The translations under genes were made by a program, and so were the position numbers. From Girardinichthys multiradiatus (Eukaryota > Chordata > Actinopteri > Cyprinodontiformes > Goodeidae), in the NCBI RefSeq assembly GCF_021462225.1, contig NC_061811.1, positions 362,001-426,000 of the forward strand: a stretch of DNA of 64,000 nt, in the 5' to 3' direction. Numbering within the stretch: the first letter of the stretch is position 1; each line of letters starts with the position of its first letter. The notes beneath the pieces were generated by a model, which saw nothing but the letters and a program-made list of their open reading frames with translations, made no database searches and was not told the origin of the DNA. Shown here in pieces: positions 42,901 to 53,840 of this stretch.

Positions 42901-45900
42901 GGTCACAGCACATATTACTGGATCCAGGTTCTGACTGACCCGGTCACAGCATGTTACTGGATCCAGGTTCTGACTGACCCGGTCACAGCACATATTACTG
43001 GATCCAGGTTCTGACTGACCCGGTCACAGCACATATTACTGGATCCAGGTTCTGACTGACCCGGTCACAGCATGTTACTGGATCCAGGTTCTGACTGACC
43101 TGGTTACAGCACATATTACTGGATCCAGGTTCTGACTGACCCGGTCACAGCATGTTACTGGATCCAGGTTCTGACTGACCCGGTCACAGCACATATTACT
43201 GGATCCAGGTTCTGACTGACCCGGTTACAGCACATATTACTGGATCCAGGTTCTGACTGACCCGGTTACAGCATGTTACTGGATCCAGGTTCTGACTGAC
43301 CCAGTCACAGCGCATATTACTGGATCCAGGTTCTGACTGACCAGGTCACAGCACATATTGCTGGATCCAGGTTCTGACTGACCTGGTTACAGCATGCTAC
43401 TGGATCCAGGTTCTGACTGACCCGGTTACAGCATGTTACTGGATCCAGGTTCTGACTGACCTGGTCACAGCACATATTACTGGATCCAGGTTCTGACTGA
43501 CCCGGTCACAGCACATATTACTGGACCCAGGTTCTGACTGACCCGGTCACAGCACATATTACTGGATCCAGGTTCTGACTGACCCGGTCACAGCATGTTA
43601 CTGGATCCAGGTTCTCACTGACCAGGTCACAGCACATATTGCTGGATCCAGGTTCTGACTGACCCGGTTACAGCATGCTACTGGATCCAGGTTCTGACTG
43701 ACCCGGTCACAGCACATATTACTGGATCCAGGTTCTGACTGACCCGGTCACAGCATGTTACTGGATCCAGGTTCTGACTGACCCGGTTACAGCATGTTAC
43801 TGGATCCAGGTTCTGACTGACCCGGTTACAGCATGCTACTGGATCCAGGTTCTGACTGACCCGGTCACAGCACATATTACTGGATCCAGGTTCTGACTGA
43901 CCCGGTCACAGCATGTTACTAGAATCCAGGTTCTGACTGACCCGGTTACAGCATGCTACTGGATCCAGATCCTGACTGGCCCGGTCACAGCACATATTAC
44001 TGGATCCAGGTTCTGACTGACCCGGTTACAGCACATATTACTGGATCCAGGTTCTGACTGACCCGGTTACAGCACATATTACTGGATCCAGGTTCTGACT
44101 GACCCGGTTACAGCACATATTACTGGATCCAGGTTCTGACTGACCCGGTCACAGCACATATTACTGGATCCAGGTTCTGACTGACCCGGTCACAGCATGT
44201 TACTAGAATCCAGGTTCTGACTGACCCGGTTACAGCATGCTACTGGATCCAGATCCTGACTGACCCGGTTACAGCACATATTACTGGATCCAGGTTCTGA
44301 CTGACCCGGTTACAGCACATATTACTGGATCCAGGTTCTGACTGACCCGGTTACAGCACATATTACTGGATCCAGGTTCTGACTGACCCGGTTACAGCAC
44401 ATATTACTGGATCCAGGTTCTGACTGACCCGGTCACAGCACATATTACTGGATGGAGGTTCCGGTGCCTCTCTTCAAAGATGAGGAGTCAGTTGGATTTA
44501 CTGATCCAGGAGTACTTTCTATGGGAAGGAGAAGTAAATGTTAATGGATGTAGCTCCTTTAGTCGTTTCATCTAGAAAGAAACAACAGATAAAGTTTTCA
44601 AGGTTAGAGTCTGAAAGAGAGAACATAGAGTTATTCACAGTAGAAGCTCAGTCAGTAGCTATAGGCCACCTGGCCAACCGTCTGAATGGTTTCTACTGCA
44701 GACATGACAGGAAGCTGTTCACACCTCAAACCATCTCCTCTACATCCCATTCAGGAACAAGTTCTTCCCATAAAGCAACCAACCCCCTACCTTCAGATCC
44801 TCTGCCTGCACTAAAGATCTCCGAGGAAGATGTAAACAGGCTCTTTCATGAAAACAAAGAAAGCTGGAGGACCTGATAACGTCTCCCCATCATGCCTGAA
44901 AGCCTGTGCAAATCAACTTGCTCCGATCTTCACAAGGATCTTTAACAAGTCACTGGAGAAATGTGAGGTCCCCTCCTGGTTCAAAAGATCCACCATCATC
45001 CCGGTTCCCAAGAAACCCACCATCCTAGGATTAAATGACTACAGGCCTGTAGTCCTGACGTCTGTGGTCATGAAATCCTTTGAGCGGCTGGTGTTGAAGC
45101 ACCTGAAAGACATCACAGGCCCCCTGCTGGACCTCCTGCAGTTTGCTTACCGAGCAAACAGGTCGGCAGATGATGCTGTTAACTTAGGTCTACACTTCAT
45201 CCTGCAACACCTCGACCACCCAGGGACGTACGCCAGGATCCTGTTTGTAGACTTCAGCTCGGCCTTCAACACCATCATACCAGACATCCTCCACCAGAAG
45301 CTCACCCAGCTCAACGTCCCAGCCTCCACCTGTCAGTGGATCAACAGCTTCCTGACGGACCGACAGCTGCAGGTGAGACTGGGGAGCATCTTCTCCCGAT
45401 CCAGATCAATAAGTACTGGTGCCCCCCAGGGGTGTGTTCTATCCCCACTCCTCTTCTCTCTGTACACAAATGACTGCACCTCATCGGACTCGTCCGTGAA
45501 ACTCCTGAAGTTTGCAGATGACACCACTGTCATTGGACTGATCCAGGACAGTGATGAGTCTGCATACAGACAGCAGGTGGATCAGCTGGTACACTGGTGC
45601 AGTCAGAACTACCTTGAACTGAACCCACTCAAGACTGTGGAAATGGTGGTGGACTTTCGGAGAACACCACCCCCATACACCCCCCTCACCATCCTCAACA
45701 ACACTGTATCAGCCGTGGACCACTTCAGGTTCTTAGGAACCACCATCTCTGAGGACCTGAGATGGTCTTCACACATAGACACTGTTCGAAAGAAGGCCCA
45801 GCAGAGACTGTACTTCCTGAGGCAACTCAAGAAGTCCAACCTTCCACAGGAGCTGTTGGTCATCTTCTACACTGCCATCATTCAATTCAATTCAGTTTTA

Positions 45901-48900
45901 TTTATATAGCACCAATTCACAACACGTCGTCTCAAGGTTCTTCACAACAGTCAGGTTCATACATTCCAATTATTCCTAACCATTGAACAGTGGAGTCAGA
46001 TTCAGTTATTTATTCAAATTGGATAAAAAGTTTTTCTATCTAAGGAAACCCAGCAGATTGCATCCAGTCAGTGACTTGCAGCATTCACTCCTCCTGGATG
46101 AGCATGTAGAGACAGTGGACAGTCACTGGTGTTGACTTTGCAGCAATCCCTCATACTGAGCATGCATGTAGCGACAGTGGAGAGGAAAAACTCCCTTTTA
46201 ACAGGAATAAACCTCCAGCAGAACCAGAACCAGGCTCAGTGTGAGCGGCCATCTGCCACGACCCACTGGGGGTTTGAGAGAACAGAGCAGAGACACAAAG
46301 AAGCACTGATCCAGGAGTACTTTCTATGGGAAGGAAAAGTAAATGTTAATGGATGTAGCTCCTTTAGTCGTTTCATCTAGAAAGAAAGAACAGATAAACT
46401 CTGAGCCAGTTTTCAAGGTTAGAGTCTGAAAGAGAGAACATAGAGTTAGTTACAGTAGAAGCTCAGTTAATTTCCATGTCAATCTGTCCTGTCTTCATCC
46501 ATCTCAGTGTGGTTTGGATCATCCACAAAACAGGACAGGTCCAGACTGCAATGAATAATCAGGACTGCAGAGAGAATAATCAGAGCTGACCTTCCCTCCA
46601 TCCAGGACTTATACAGGTCAAGGGTCAAGAAAAGAGCTGCCAAAATCTCTGCAGACCCCACACACCCTGCACATAAACTGTACAGAGTTTTACCTTCAGG
46701 TGGCGCTACAGAGCACTGTTTACTAAAACCAGCCGCCACAGAGACAGTTTCTTCCCCCAGGCTGTTTCTCTGATGAACATTCAATAGAGTACAAAACAAC
46801 AGCATACAGATGTTACAAATGCACTTTTTTATTTATGTGTATATTGTACATTTGTATATTCTGTAATGCAAAAACAAAACCAAAGAGCAAAGTGTACCGG
46901 AGTCAAATTCCTTGTTTGTATGTACGAACTTGGCAATAAAGCTGATTCTGATAGAGCACAGAGTTAGTCACAGTAGAAGCTCAGCCAGTAGCTATAGAGC
47001 ACATAGAGTATTCTAAGAAAAACTTTTTATTCAATTTGAATAAATAACTGAATCTAACTGCACTGTTCAATGGCTAGCTGACAGGAAAGGGGAGGAAAGA
47101 TGGGGGAAGAGATGCAGCAAAGGTCAACAGGTCGGGACTCAAACCCATGACCACCTGCGTCGAGGACTAAGGCCTGTGATGATGGGTCACGCTTCTTACC
47201 CCAGCGCCACCACCGCGCCCAAGACAGTCGATTTTTAATGTTGTTAACCAACCGTCAGTTAATAATTTCAAATGGAGTGATGGACTACTGAGATGGTGGC
47301 AAGGAACCATGGCCTCGGACTTTATCTTCATCCCAGCGCTTCACACTCGGCTGCGAACCACCCCAGCGCATGCTGTAGGTCTTGGCTAGAGGGGGCCAGC
47401 AGGACCATGTCATCTGCAAAAAGAAGAGACGAAATCCACTGGTCCCGAAACCAGACCCGCTCCGACCCTTGGCTGCACCTAGAAATCCTGTCCATAAAAG
47501 TTATGAACAGGACCGGTGACAAAGGGCAGCCCTGCCGGAGTCCAACATGCACCGGGAACAGGTCCGACTTAGTGCCGGCAATGCGAACCAAACTCCTGCT
47601 CCGCTTGTACAGAGACCGGATGGCCCCTAGTAAAGGGCCCCCGATTCCATACTCCTGGAGCACCCCCCACAGGGCATCACGAGGGACACAGTCGGATGCT
47701 TTCTCCAAGTCCACAAAACACATGTGGACCGGTTGGGCAAACTCCCATGAACCCACGAGTACCCTGTAGAGGGTATAGAGCTGGTCCAGTGTTCCATGGC
47801 CGGGACGAAAACCACACTGCTCCTCCTGAACCCACGGTTCGACTTTCGGCCGGACTCTCCTCTCCAAAACACTGGCGTAGGCCTTACCAGGGAGGCTGAG
47901 GAGTGTGATCCCCCTGTAGTTGGAACACACCCTCCGATCACCCTTCTTATGTAGGGGGACCACCACCCCAGTCTGCCAATCCAAAGGCACTGTCCCCGTC
48001 CGCCACGCAATGTTGAAGAGGCGTGTCAACCATGACATCCCCACAACATCCAAAGACTTGAGGTACTCAGGGCGGATCTCATCCAACCCCGAAGCCCTGC
48101 CACCGCAGAGCTTTTTAACCACCTTGGTGACTTCAGCCTGGGTGATGAATGAGTCCAACCCTGAGTCCCCGGCCTCTGTTTCCACCACGGAATGCGTGGT
48201 GGCAGGATTGAGGAGATCCTCGAAGTACTCCTTCCACCGGCCGATAAAGTCCCCAGTCAAGGTCAGCAGCCTCCCACCCCCACTGTAAACAGTGTTGGCG
48301 AAGCACCGCTTCCCCCTCCTGAGGTGCCGGAGGGTTTGCCAGAATCGCTTCGGGGCCAACTGGTAGTCCTTCTCCATGGCCTCACCGAACTCCTCCCAGG
48401 TCCGAGTTTTTGCCTCTGCCACAGCCCGGGCCGCGGCACGCTTAGCCCCACGGTACCCGTCAGCCACCTCAGGAGTCCCACAAGCCAACCACAGCCACTA
48501 GGACTCCTTCTTCAGCTTGACAGCGTCCCTTTTTGCCGGTGTCCACCACTGGGTTCGGGGATTGCCGCCGCGACAGGCACCGCAGACCTTACGGCCACAG
48601 CTACGGGCAGCAGCATCGACAATAGATGCAGAGAACATGGTCCACTCAGACTCTATGTCTCCAACATCCCTCGGAATCTGGTCAAAGCTCTCCCGAAGGT
48701 GAGAGTTGAATACATCCCTGGCCAAGGGGTCCGCCAGGTGTTCCCAGCAGACCCTCACTATGCGCTTGGGCCTGCAGAGTCTGTCCGGCTTTCTCCTCCC
48801 CCAGCGGATCCAACTCACCACCAGGGGGTGATCAGTGGACAGCTCAGCCCCTCTCTTCATCAGAGTGTCCAAAACACGCGGCCGAAGGTCTGATGATATG

Positions 48901-51900
48901 ACAACAAAGTCGATTATTGATCTCCTGCCTAGGGTATCCTGGTGCTAAGTGCACTGATGGACACCCTTACGTTTGAACATGGTGTTCATTATGGACAATC
49001 CGTGACTAGCACAGAAGTCCAATAACAAAACACCACTCAGATTCAGATTAGGGAGGCCATTCCTCCCGATCACGCCTCTCCAGGTGTCACTGTCGTTCCC
49101 CACGTGGGCGTTGAAATCCCCCACCAGAATAATGGAGTCCCCAGGAGGGGCACTATCCAGCACCCCCGACAGGGACGCCAAGAAGGCCGGGTACTCCGCA
49201 CTACCACTCGGCCCGTAGTCCGAAATGATAGTCGGAGACCTCTCCCCAACCCAAAGGCGCAGGGATGCGACCCTCTCATCCACTGGGGTAAACCCCAACA
49301 CAAGACGGCTGAGCTGATGGGCGACAAGCAAACCCACCCCAGCCCGCCACCTCTCCCCGTGGTCCACTCCAGAGTAGAAGAGAGTCCAGCCCCTCTCGAG
49401 GAGATGAGTTCCAGAGCCCACGCTGTGCGTGGAGGCGAGCCCGACTATTTCTAGTCGATATCTCTCGACCTCCCGCACCAGCTCAGGCTCCTTGCCCCCC
49501 AGCGAGGTGACATTCCACGTCCCTAGAGCCAGCCTAAGCATCCGGGGATTGGGCCGCTGAGGTCTCCACCTTCGTCCGCCGCCCAATCCTCTTTGCACCG
49601 GTCCCTCACAGTTCCCCCTGCAGGTGATGATCCCACTGGGGGATGGTCTCGCGTCTCTCGTCTCGCTTGGCCCGGCCGGGTCCCGCGAGGAGCAACCCAG
49701 CCACCAGGCACGCTACAACGAGTCCCGACCCCAGGCCTGGCTCCAGGGTGGGACCCCGGCTCCGCCGTACCGGGCGACGTCACGTGCCTCGATTTTGTGG
49801 TCGTCATGAGGGGTTCTTGAACCGCTCTTTGTCTGACACGTCACCTAGAGCTTGTTTGCCATGGGAGACCCTACCAGGGGCATTTAAGCCCCAGACAACA
49901 TAGCCTCTAGGATCATTCCAGCACTCAAACCCCTCCACCACGTTAAGGTGGCAGTTCAAGGAGGGTGGCGGTTCAATATGACTATAGCTGCTCCTTTATC
50001 ACCCCCAAGGTTGGGAGGATGACCTGAAGAAACACTACATCCATCTCCAAATTGTCTACAATTCCCAGATCAGGTTGCGTGGCAGCAGAACCAGGAGGGA
50101 AACCCAGACATCCCTCTTCCTGGTGACACTATCCAGCTCATTCAGGGGGACCCCAAGGCCAAAACAATATGTATAGTTCCTACAGCCTAGAAAACCTCCA
50201 AAGGGAGCCCTCCAAGAGGAATACGGTGGATTGGTGAAGTGGTTCTCTCCTGCAGGAGGACTGGCAGCTGTTTGAACCCAGAACATTTTCTATTGTCCAA
50301 AGTTTAGAGTCTGAGCTGGTTTGGATGGTGGTGATTTGTTCCTGCTCGGAGAAGCTCTTAGCTTTACTCCACGAGAATTCCTCCATAATTCTTTAAATTG
50401 ATCTTGCTCTGACTGCAAGGAAGATACAGACTACTTATAAATAACTCACATAACCATGATGTGCCCGTGTGAAAGCTGAGGCACAGAGGTTAACCCACCT
50501 GCACAGTCTCCACTTAGCAGCTCTACAGAAGGTCGGACAACACAGGGATCCAGAGATGGGATGCTGCTGAATATCAGTCTGATGAGCAGAGCTGTGAGGC
50601 TGTCCGGCAGCAGAGAGAGCAGGAAGAGCGGCAGGTAGGCCAGGTAACGCAGCTGACACAGCAAAGGAGTCATGACCTTCCCCTGAGGAGTCTGAGACAT
50701 GCGTTCGATGGTTGGAAACAGCATGACGGCCTTCAGAACCTGCAGGAAGAACAGCCAGGAGAAAGGAAAGGCAGTCAGCATCCCAGGGAATAACATGGAC
50801 CCAACAGCTGTCCTGAGTCTGGCTGCTGAACCTTGAGTTCAGGGTCCCTCTTCATCATCTCCAGGATTATGTAACAGCCGATGGAGTGTCCCAGAAGAAC
50901 TAAACTGGTTCCTTTGGGAACATGTTTCTGTAGGAAGGTCAACTTGTGTTGGATCTGCCCGTTGAGGCCGAACACGTCCTTCTTTGCTGCTGCCGAGGCA
51001 TCTGCAAGGAGAAACAATCCCAACCTTCAGTGTCTTAGTCAGGACCGACCATCAGGCTGAATTTTACATTGTTTATATTTCTTATTCATTATGTAAAATG
51101 TATTAGTTGGTTTTTTCTTTTTTATTATTTTCCCTATTTCTTAGAGACTTGGGCAGTTTGAGGAAGTACAACGGCCCTGAGTGGTCGAGGCCATGCTTCA
51201 TGAATCCCTGATTCAGTTGGGAATGCCAAATAATCACTTGGAATGAAATAGGAATTTCTTAACAATCAACTGAGATGTTTTGGACTTGTTTTAGAGAGGA
51301 TTTGGAGTTTCAAAAAATGTCTAGATGGTTTAAGAACTGCAAGAACTGACTGAGAATGAAATATGAATGAGTTACAGATTCAGGAACTTCTCTCGATTCA
51401 ACTAAGGATCCTAAATGTTGACATTCTTGGCGAATGGTCTTCTTTGTGGTCTGTGTGGAATAGGGGCTTTACAGCGGGAGCTGAAGTCTGAAGCTTCTCC
51501 TGGATGGAAGCTGGGAAGGATTCCTACCTTCTACCATGTCCATGGAGTCTGGAGGAGCACAGTGACCAGCGTGGCTCACAGCCCAAACAGGGTATCCCAG
51601 TATGCTGTGGAGAGTCTGCATGAAGGTTTTATAGAAGCCCACCACCCCAGGGTTACCTGTGAAGAAATAAATCACATTCATGTTGAATTTTGCCAATAAT
51701 TAGTGGATACTGACCTGTGCAGCGAAACACCGACAGACATCAGGGAAGCAGGAGGATGGCAGCAAATTTAGGTTTCTGCATGATCACAAAATGAAAAATT
51801 GTGTCCTACTGATGTGGAAAAATCCAGGACCAGTAGATGAGCTGCTAATGATCTACTGAAGGGTTCAGAGGATTATTCCAACTCACCTGGTATGATGAGG

Positions 51901-52013
51901 AAGAGCATGTTTTGTCCTGACAGGAGGCGACCGGAGCCGACCTTCAGCACCTCTGTGGCGGCTCCACTGCAGTAGATAAACTCTGTCTGGGACTCATCGC
52001 TGCTGCTCTCCAT
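39796..52013 (-). CDS. ldah: Lipid droplet-associated hydrolase, complete coding region in six exons
   Basis: An alpha/beta hydrolase that sits on lipid droplets and affects cholesterol-ester and triglyceride turnover. Coding exons on the minus strand are 52013-51887 (ATG at 52013-52011), 51656-51528, 51001-50832, 50739-50499, 40162-40080 and 39984-39796. They give 312 codons plus stop; the human protein is about 325 residues. Phases chain without a break and all borders are GT-AG. Visible motifs: oxyanion-type [33 protein letters not shown], nucleophile elbow GHSIG (50891-50877), [14 protein letters not shown] [20 protein letters not shown], candidate acid Asp in YYGATDHW and candidate catalytic His in LRHAFVL. 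The start follows an acceptor with only 7 nt of 5' UTR in the exon, so a non-coding first exon lies upstream. The intron between exons 4 and 5 is 10.3 kb and full of repeats. Confidence 0.95.
40080..40162 (-). CDS. ldah: ldah exon 5
   Basis: 83 nt reading [18 protein letters not shown]; acceptor TGTTGCAG, donor GTAAGA. Confidence 0.93.
40371..44452. repeat. Minisatellite, about 100 copies of 39/41-bp units
   Basis: A roughly 4.08-kb uninterrupted tandem array inside the ldah intron, ending 209 bp (toward the 5' end of ldah) from exon 5. The unit core is ACTGGATCCAGGTTCTGAC followed by TGACCCGG and T[C/T]ACAGCA. Two length classes are mixed: 41-bp units joined by CACATATT or CGCATATT, and 39-bp units joined by CATGTT. 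Most units keep a BamHI site (GGATCC). Variants include GGACCC, GATCCAGATCC and ACTAGAATCC. No unique spacers occur between repeats. Confidence 0.98.
44490..44662 (-). repeat. L2 3' UTR fragment
   Basis: Nearly the same as 46305-46480: GATCCAGGAGTACTTTCTAT, TGGATGTAGCTCCTTTAGTC and TCACAGTAGAAGCTCAGT. It borders the minisatellite and the Rex1-like LINE. Confidence 0.7.
44663..45885 (+). pseudogene. Rex1-like reverse transcriptase, main part
   Basis: Motifs in order: RLFHENK then, after a one-base frame change near 44855, [52 protein letters not shown] (first catalytic Asp); [31 protein letters not shown] (ADD pair); [24 protein letters not shown]. The ORF from 44848 is open for about 345 codons up to the L2 insertion. 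RT would copy the element's RNA at a nicked target. This copy is disrupted and truncated. Confidence 0.88.
45886..46487 (-). repeat. L2 3' UTR and tail inserted in the Rex1-like LINE
   Basis: Starts TTCAATTCAGTTTTATTTAT (reverse of an L2 tail) and runs through the same UTR segments as 13985-14290 and 17397-17520. Rex1-like coding resumes on the other side, and TCAAT occurs at both junctions. Confidence 0.75.
46488..46790 (+). pseudogene. Rex1-like RT, C-terminal part
   Basis: Reads [16 protein letters not shown], then after a stop [20 protein letters not shown] and [17 protein letters not shown], the conserved C-terminus of this LINE group. It continues the frame broken at 45885. Confidence 0.8.
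46952..47065. repeat. L2 UTR fragments flanking the Rex1-like LINE
   Basis: AGTTAGTCACAGTAGAAGCT at 46962-46981 repeats the left flank of the LINE. It is followed at about 47013-47065 by an inverted piece of the L2 tail (AAAAACTTTTTATTCAATTT). Confidence 0.55.
47066..47222 (-). repeat. tRNA-derived SINE
   Basis: On the minus strand: GGGCGCGGTGGTGGCGCTGG head (A box), B box GGTTTGAGTCC at 47145-47135, then a pyrimidine-rich body ending near 47070. It is a different subfamily from 4734-4917. Confidence 0.7.
47328..48488 (-). pseudogene. Rex3 reverse transcriptase
   Basis: A 386-codon frame: [98 protein letters not shown] (first catalytic Asp; Phe and Arg of the usual EKAFDRVPR are Ser and Cys), [13 protein letters not shown] and [11 protein letters not shown] (ADD pair). 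It loses homology soon after AAECEALG because the element is truncated. Confidence 0.9.
48498..49598 (-). pseudogene. Rex3 endonuclease region
   Basis: Reads [50 protein letters not shown] and a later [12 protein letters not shown], the landmarks of an apurinic-type endonuclease. Between 48945 and 48872 the frame changes, and GLASTHSV differs from the usual GLTSTHSL. A second frame (48872-48498) covers the linker to RT. Defective. Confidence 0.85.
50020..50175 (-). repeat. Rex3 3'-terminal fragment
   Basis: The minus strand reads [20 protein letters not shown], then SLLVLLPRN, matching the Rex3 C-terminus (usually GVPLEELEEVSGEREVWASLL). On the minus strand it lies just upstream of the 5' end of the long Rex3 copy. 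Confidence 0.7.
50176..50498. other. ldah intron end, unassigned
   Basis: No recognisable repeat or exon before ldah exon 4. Confidence 0.5.
50499..50739 (-). CDS. ldah: ldah exon 4
   Basis: Starts [20 protein letters not shown]; contains a hydrophobic stretch ([20 protein letters not shown]) that may be the membrane/droplet-associating hairpin; ends ELLSGDCA plus a split codon. Donor GTGGGT. Confidence 0.93.
50832..51001 (-). CDS. ldah: ldah exon 3
   Basis: Reads [19 protein letters not shown], then [19 protein letters not shown] with the catalytic Ser of GHSIG. Confidence 0.95.
51528..51656 (-). CDS. ldah: ldah exon 2
   Basis: Reads [20 protein letters not shown], then [15 protein letters not shown]. 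Acceptor TTCTTCACAG, donor GTAGGA. Confidence 0.95.
51887..52013 (-). CDS. ldah: ldah exon 1 of the coding region (start codon)
   Basis: ATG at 52013-52011, the first in the exon; reads [20 protein letters not shown], then NMLFLIIPG. The exon itself begins at 52020 after acceptor TTCCTGCAG. Donor GTGAGT. Confidence 0.92.
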
Positions 52014-52020
52014 CTCACTG

Positions 52021-52655
52021 CTGCAGGAAATATATAAACCTCATAGTGGTTAGACTCAATTCTCTACACACAAACACAATAATAGCTATCAATAAATCTG
52101 AAGGAAGAAGGTAAACCAGAAGAAACACTGCTTGCACAGCCGCAGAGCAGAGCTGCTTCGTCTTCCTGATCAGGCTGAAGAAGAGGACAGGTCCTCATCC
52201 AGCAGGACAAAAAACACTCAGGAAGAACAAATGATTTCATAAATATCAACCAATTTAAGTTGAGAGGTGAAGGACTGAAGAGTGAGTTGTTAGGAGATTT
52301 GGATGCTGTTATATGAACCAACTCTTGATTCTGGAGCCATGAAGCACATGAGAACCTGCAGATCCTAATAGAGCAGAAGATGTGGACAGCTGACACCAGG
52401 TTGAGAAGGCACACAGCCAACAGAGATGCTAGCTATGTGTGCAGCCTGCAGTTCACCATCCTCAGCTTCAAGGTTTCCACATCATTATTTAGCATCTCTG
52501 GACATCTTATAGCAACCAGCCAGTGGTTTGGTTCTTACTTATTTACATTTATGCCGTTTTAAAAACAGTTAAACCATAAAGAAACTGAGATTTATCAGTT
52601 TTAATTTCTCCTTAAATTAACGTGAAAACTACTGAATCGTACTTCAACTGAACTA
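52021..52655. other. Presumed ldah 5' UTR intron
   Basis: The acceptor at 52021-52022 implies an upstream non-coding exon. I cannot place it. Confidence 0.45.
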
Positions 52656-53049
52656 AAACATTAAACCAATTAAATGTGGCTTACTGAACATAAGATCTCT
52701 CTCTTCAAAAACTTTGCTGGCTAGTGACCTGATTTCTGACAATCAGATTGATTTATTTGCCTCACAGAAACCTGGCTGCAGCAAGAGGATTAAGTTACTA
52801 TAAATGAGTCCTAATCATTTACATTTTCACATTCCTAGAAATACTGGGTGAGGAGTAGCAGCAACCTTCTTCTAGTCAGATTTATTGATTAGTCCCAGAT
52901 CAAATAAAGGAACAGTGCTAGGCTGGTTTAAATCTTATCTGTCTGACAGATTCCAGTTTGTTCATGTAAATGATAAATCATCTTTAAACTCCAGGGTTAA
53001 TTGTGGAGTACCACAGGGTTCAGTACTTGGGCCAATTCTCTTTACTATA
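52656..53049 (+). pseudogene. L2-clade LINE fragment (+), endonuclease start joined to RT
   Basis: Begins in the same family as 15902-16773 ([13 protein letters not shown] equivalent, about 52676). At about 52895 it jumps to RT ([18 protein letters not shown], then [16 protein letters not shown]), so the region between is deleted. It is cut at 53050 by a Tc1-like element. Confidence 0.75.
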
Positions 53050-53840
53050 TACACTGTTCCAAAAAATAAAGGGAACACTCAAATAACACATCCTAGATCT
53101 GAATGAATGAAATATTCTCATTAAATACTTTGTTCTGCACAAAGTTGAATGTACTGACAACAAAATCACACAAAAATCATCAATGGAAATCAAAGTTATT
53201 AACCAACGGAGGCCTGGATTTGGAGTCACACACAAAATTAAAGTGGAAAAACACACTAGAGGCTGATCCAACTTTAATGTAATGTCCTTAAAACAACTCA
53301 AAATGAGGCTCAGTATTGTGTGTGGCCTCCACGTGTCTGTATGACCTCCCTACAATGCCTGGGCATGCTCCTGATGAGACAGCGGATGGTCTCCTGAGGG
53401 ATCTCCTCCCAGACCTGGACTAAAGCATCCAACTCCTGGACAGTCTGTGGTGCAACGTGACGTTGGTGGATGGAGCAAGACATGATGTCCCAGATGTGCT
53501 CAATCAGATTCAGGTCTGGGGAACGGGCGGGCCAGTCCATTACTTCAATGTCTTCATCTTGCAGGAACTGCTGACACACTCCAGCCACATGAGGTCTAGC
53601 ATTGTCCTGCATTAGGAGGAACCCAGGGCCAACCACACCAACATATGGTCTCACAAGGGGTCTGAGGATCTCATCTCGGTACCTAACGGCAGTCAGGCTA
53701 CCTCTGGCGAGCACATGGAAAGAAATGCCACCCCACACCATTACTGACCCACTGCCAAACCAGTCATGCTGAAGGATGTTGCAGGCAGCAGATCTCTCTC
53801 CACGGTATCTCCAGACTCTGTCACGTCTGTCATATATGCT
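53050..53840 (-). mobile_element. Tc1/mariner-like transposon, truncated at its transposase 5' end
   Basis: The left terminus TACACTGTTCCAAAAAATAA is intact with its TA. The transposase is antisense. The right terminus is not found; homology fades near 53840. Confidence 0.8.
53310..53840 (-). pseudogene. Tc1-like transposase, C-terminal half
   Basis: An intact 143-codon frame from 53741 to 53310 reads MVWGGISFHVLARGSL, LLMQDNARPHVAG (second catalytic Asp) and [16 protein letters not shown] (Glu). Upstream, in another frame, RVWRYRGERSAAC and FGSGS continue it to about 53840. The N-terminal DNA-binding half is absent. Confidence 0.85.

Larger units (their letters stand above)
44663..46951 (+). 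mobile_element. Rex1-like (CR1-group) LINE, split by an L2 tail
   Basis: A 5'-truncated LINE on the + strand. RT runs from about 44663 to 45885, is interrupted by an inserted L2 3' end (45886-46487), resumes at 46488, and finishes in a 3' end with GGCAATAAAGCTGATTCTGA at about 46931-46951. That type of tail is common in Rex1/CR1-like fish LINEs. Confidence 0.75.
47276..49966 (-). mobile_element. Rex3 (RTE-clade) LINE, 3'-truncated
   Basis: On the minus strand it starts with the Rex3 5' region (CGCCACCTTAACGTGGTGGA, about 49960) and continues through endonuclease and RT to about 47276, where the coding region is cut. 47514-47534 reads CGGTGACAAAGGGCAGCCCT plus G, and 47948-47977 contains the reverse of TGGCAGACTGGGGTGGTGGT. 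These match the two Rex3 PCR primer sites as I remember them. The thumb/C-terminal part and 3' UTR are missing. Confidence 0.88.

Noticed and set aside
43678..43875. Minus-strand ORF with repeated [10 protein letters not shown] peptides
   Set aside because: It is a translation of the minisatellite units; the mixed 39/41-bp lengths break the frame elsewhere in the array.
40371..44452. Regular repeats resembling a CRISPR array
   Set aside because: The units are contiguous with no unique spacers, the genome is a vertebrate, and unit variation follows minisatellite behaviour.
47293..48288. Other + strand ORFs over Rex3
   Set aside because: Shadows of the minus-strand reverse transcriptase frame in GC-rich sequence.
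48192..48893. 233-codon + strand ORF
   Set aside because: Antisense of the Rex3 endonuclease/RT linker; no family signature.
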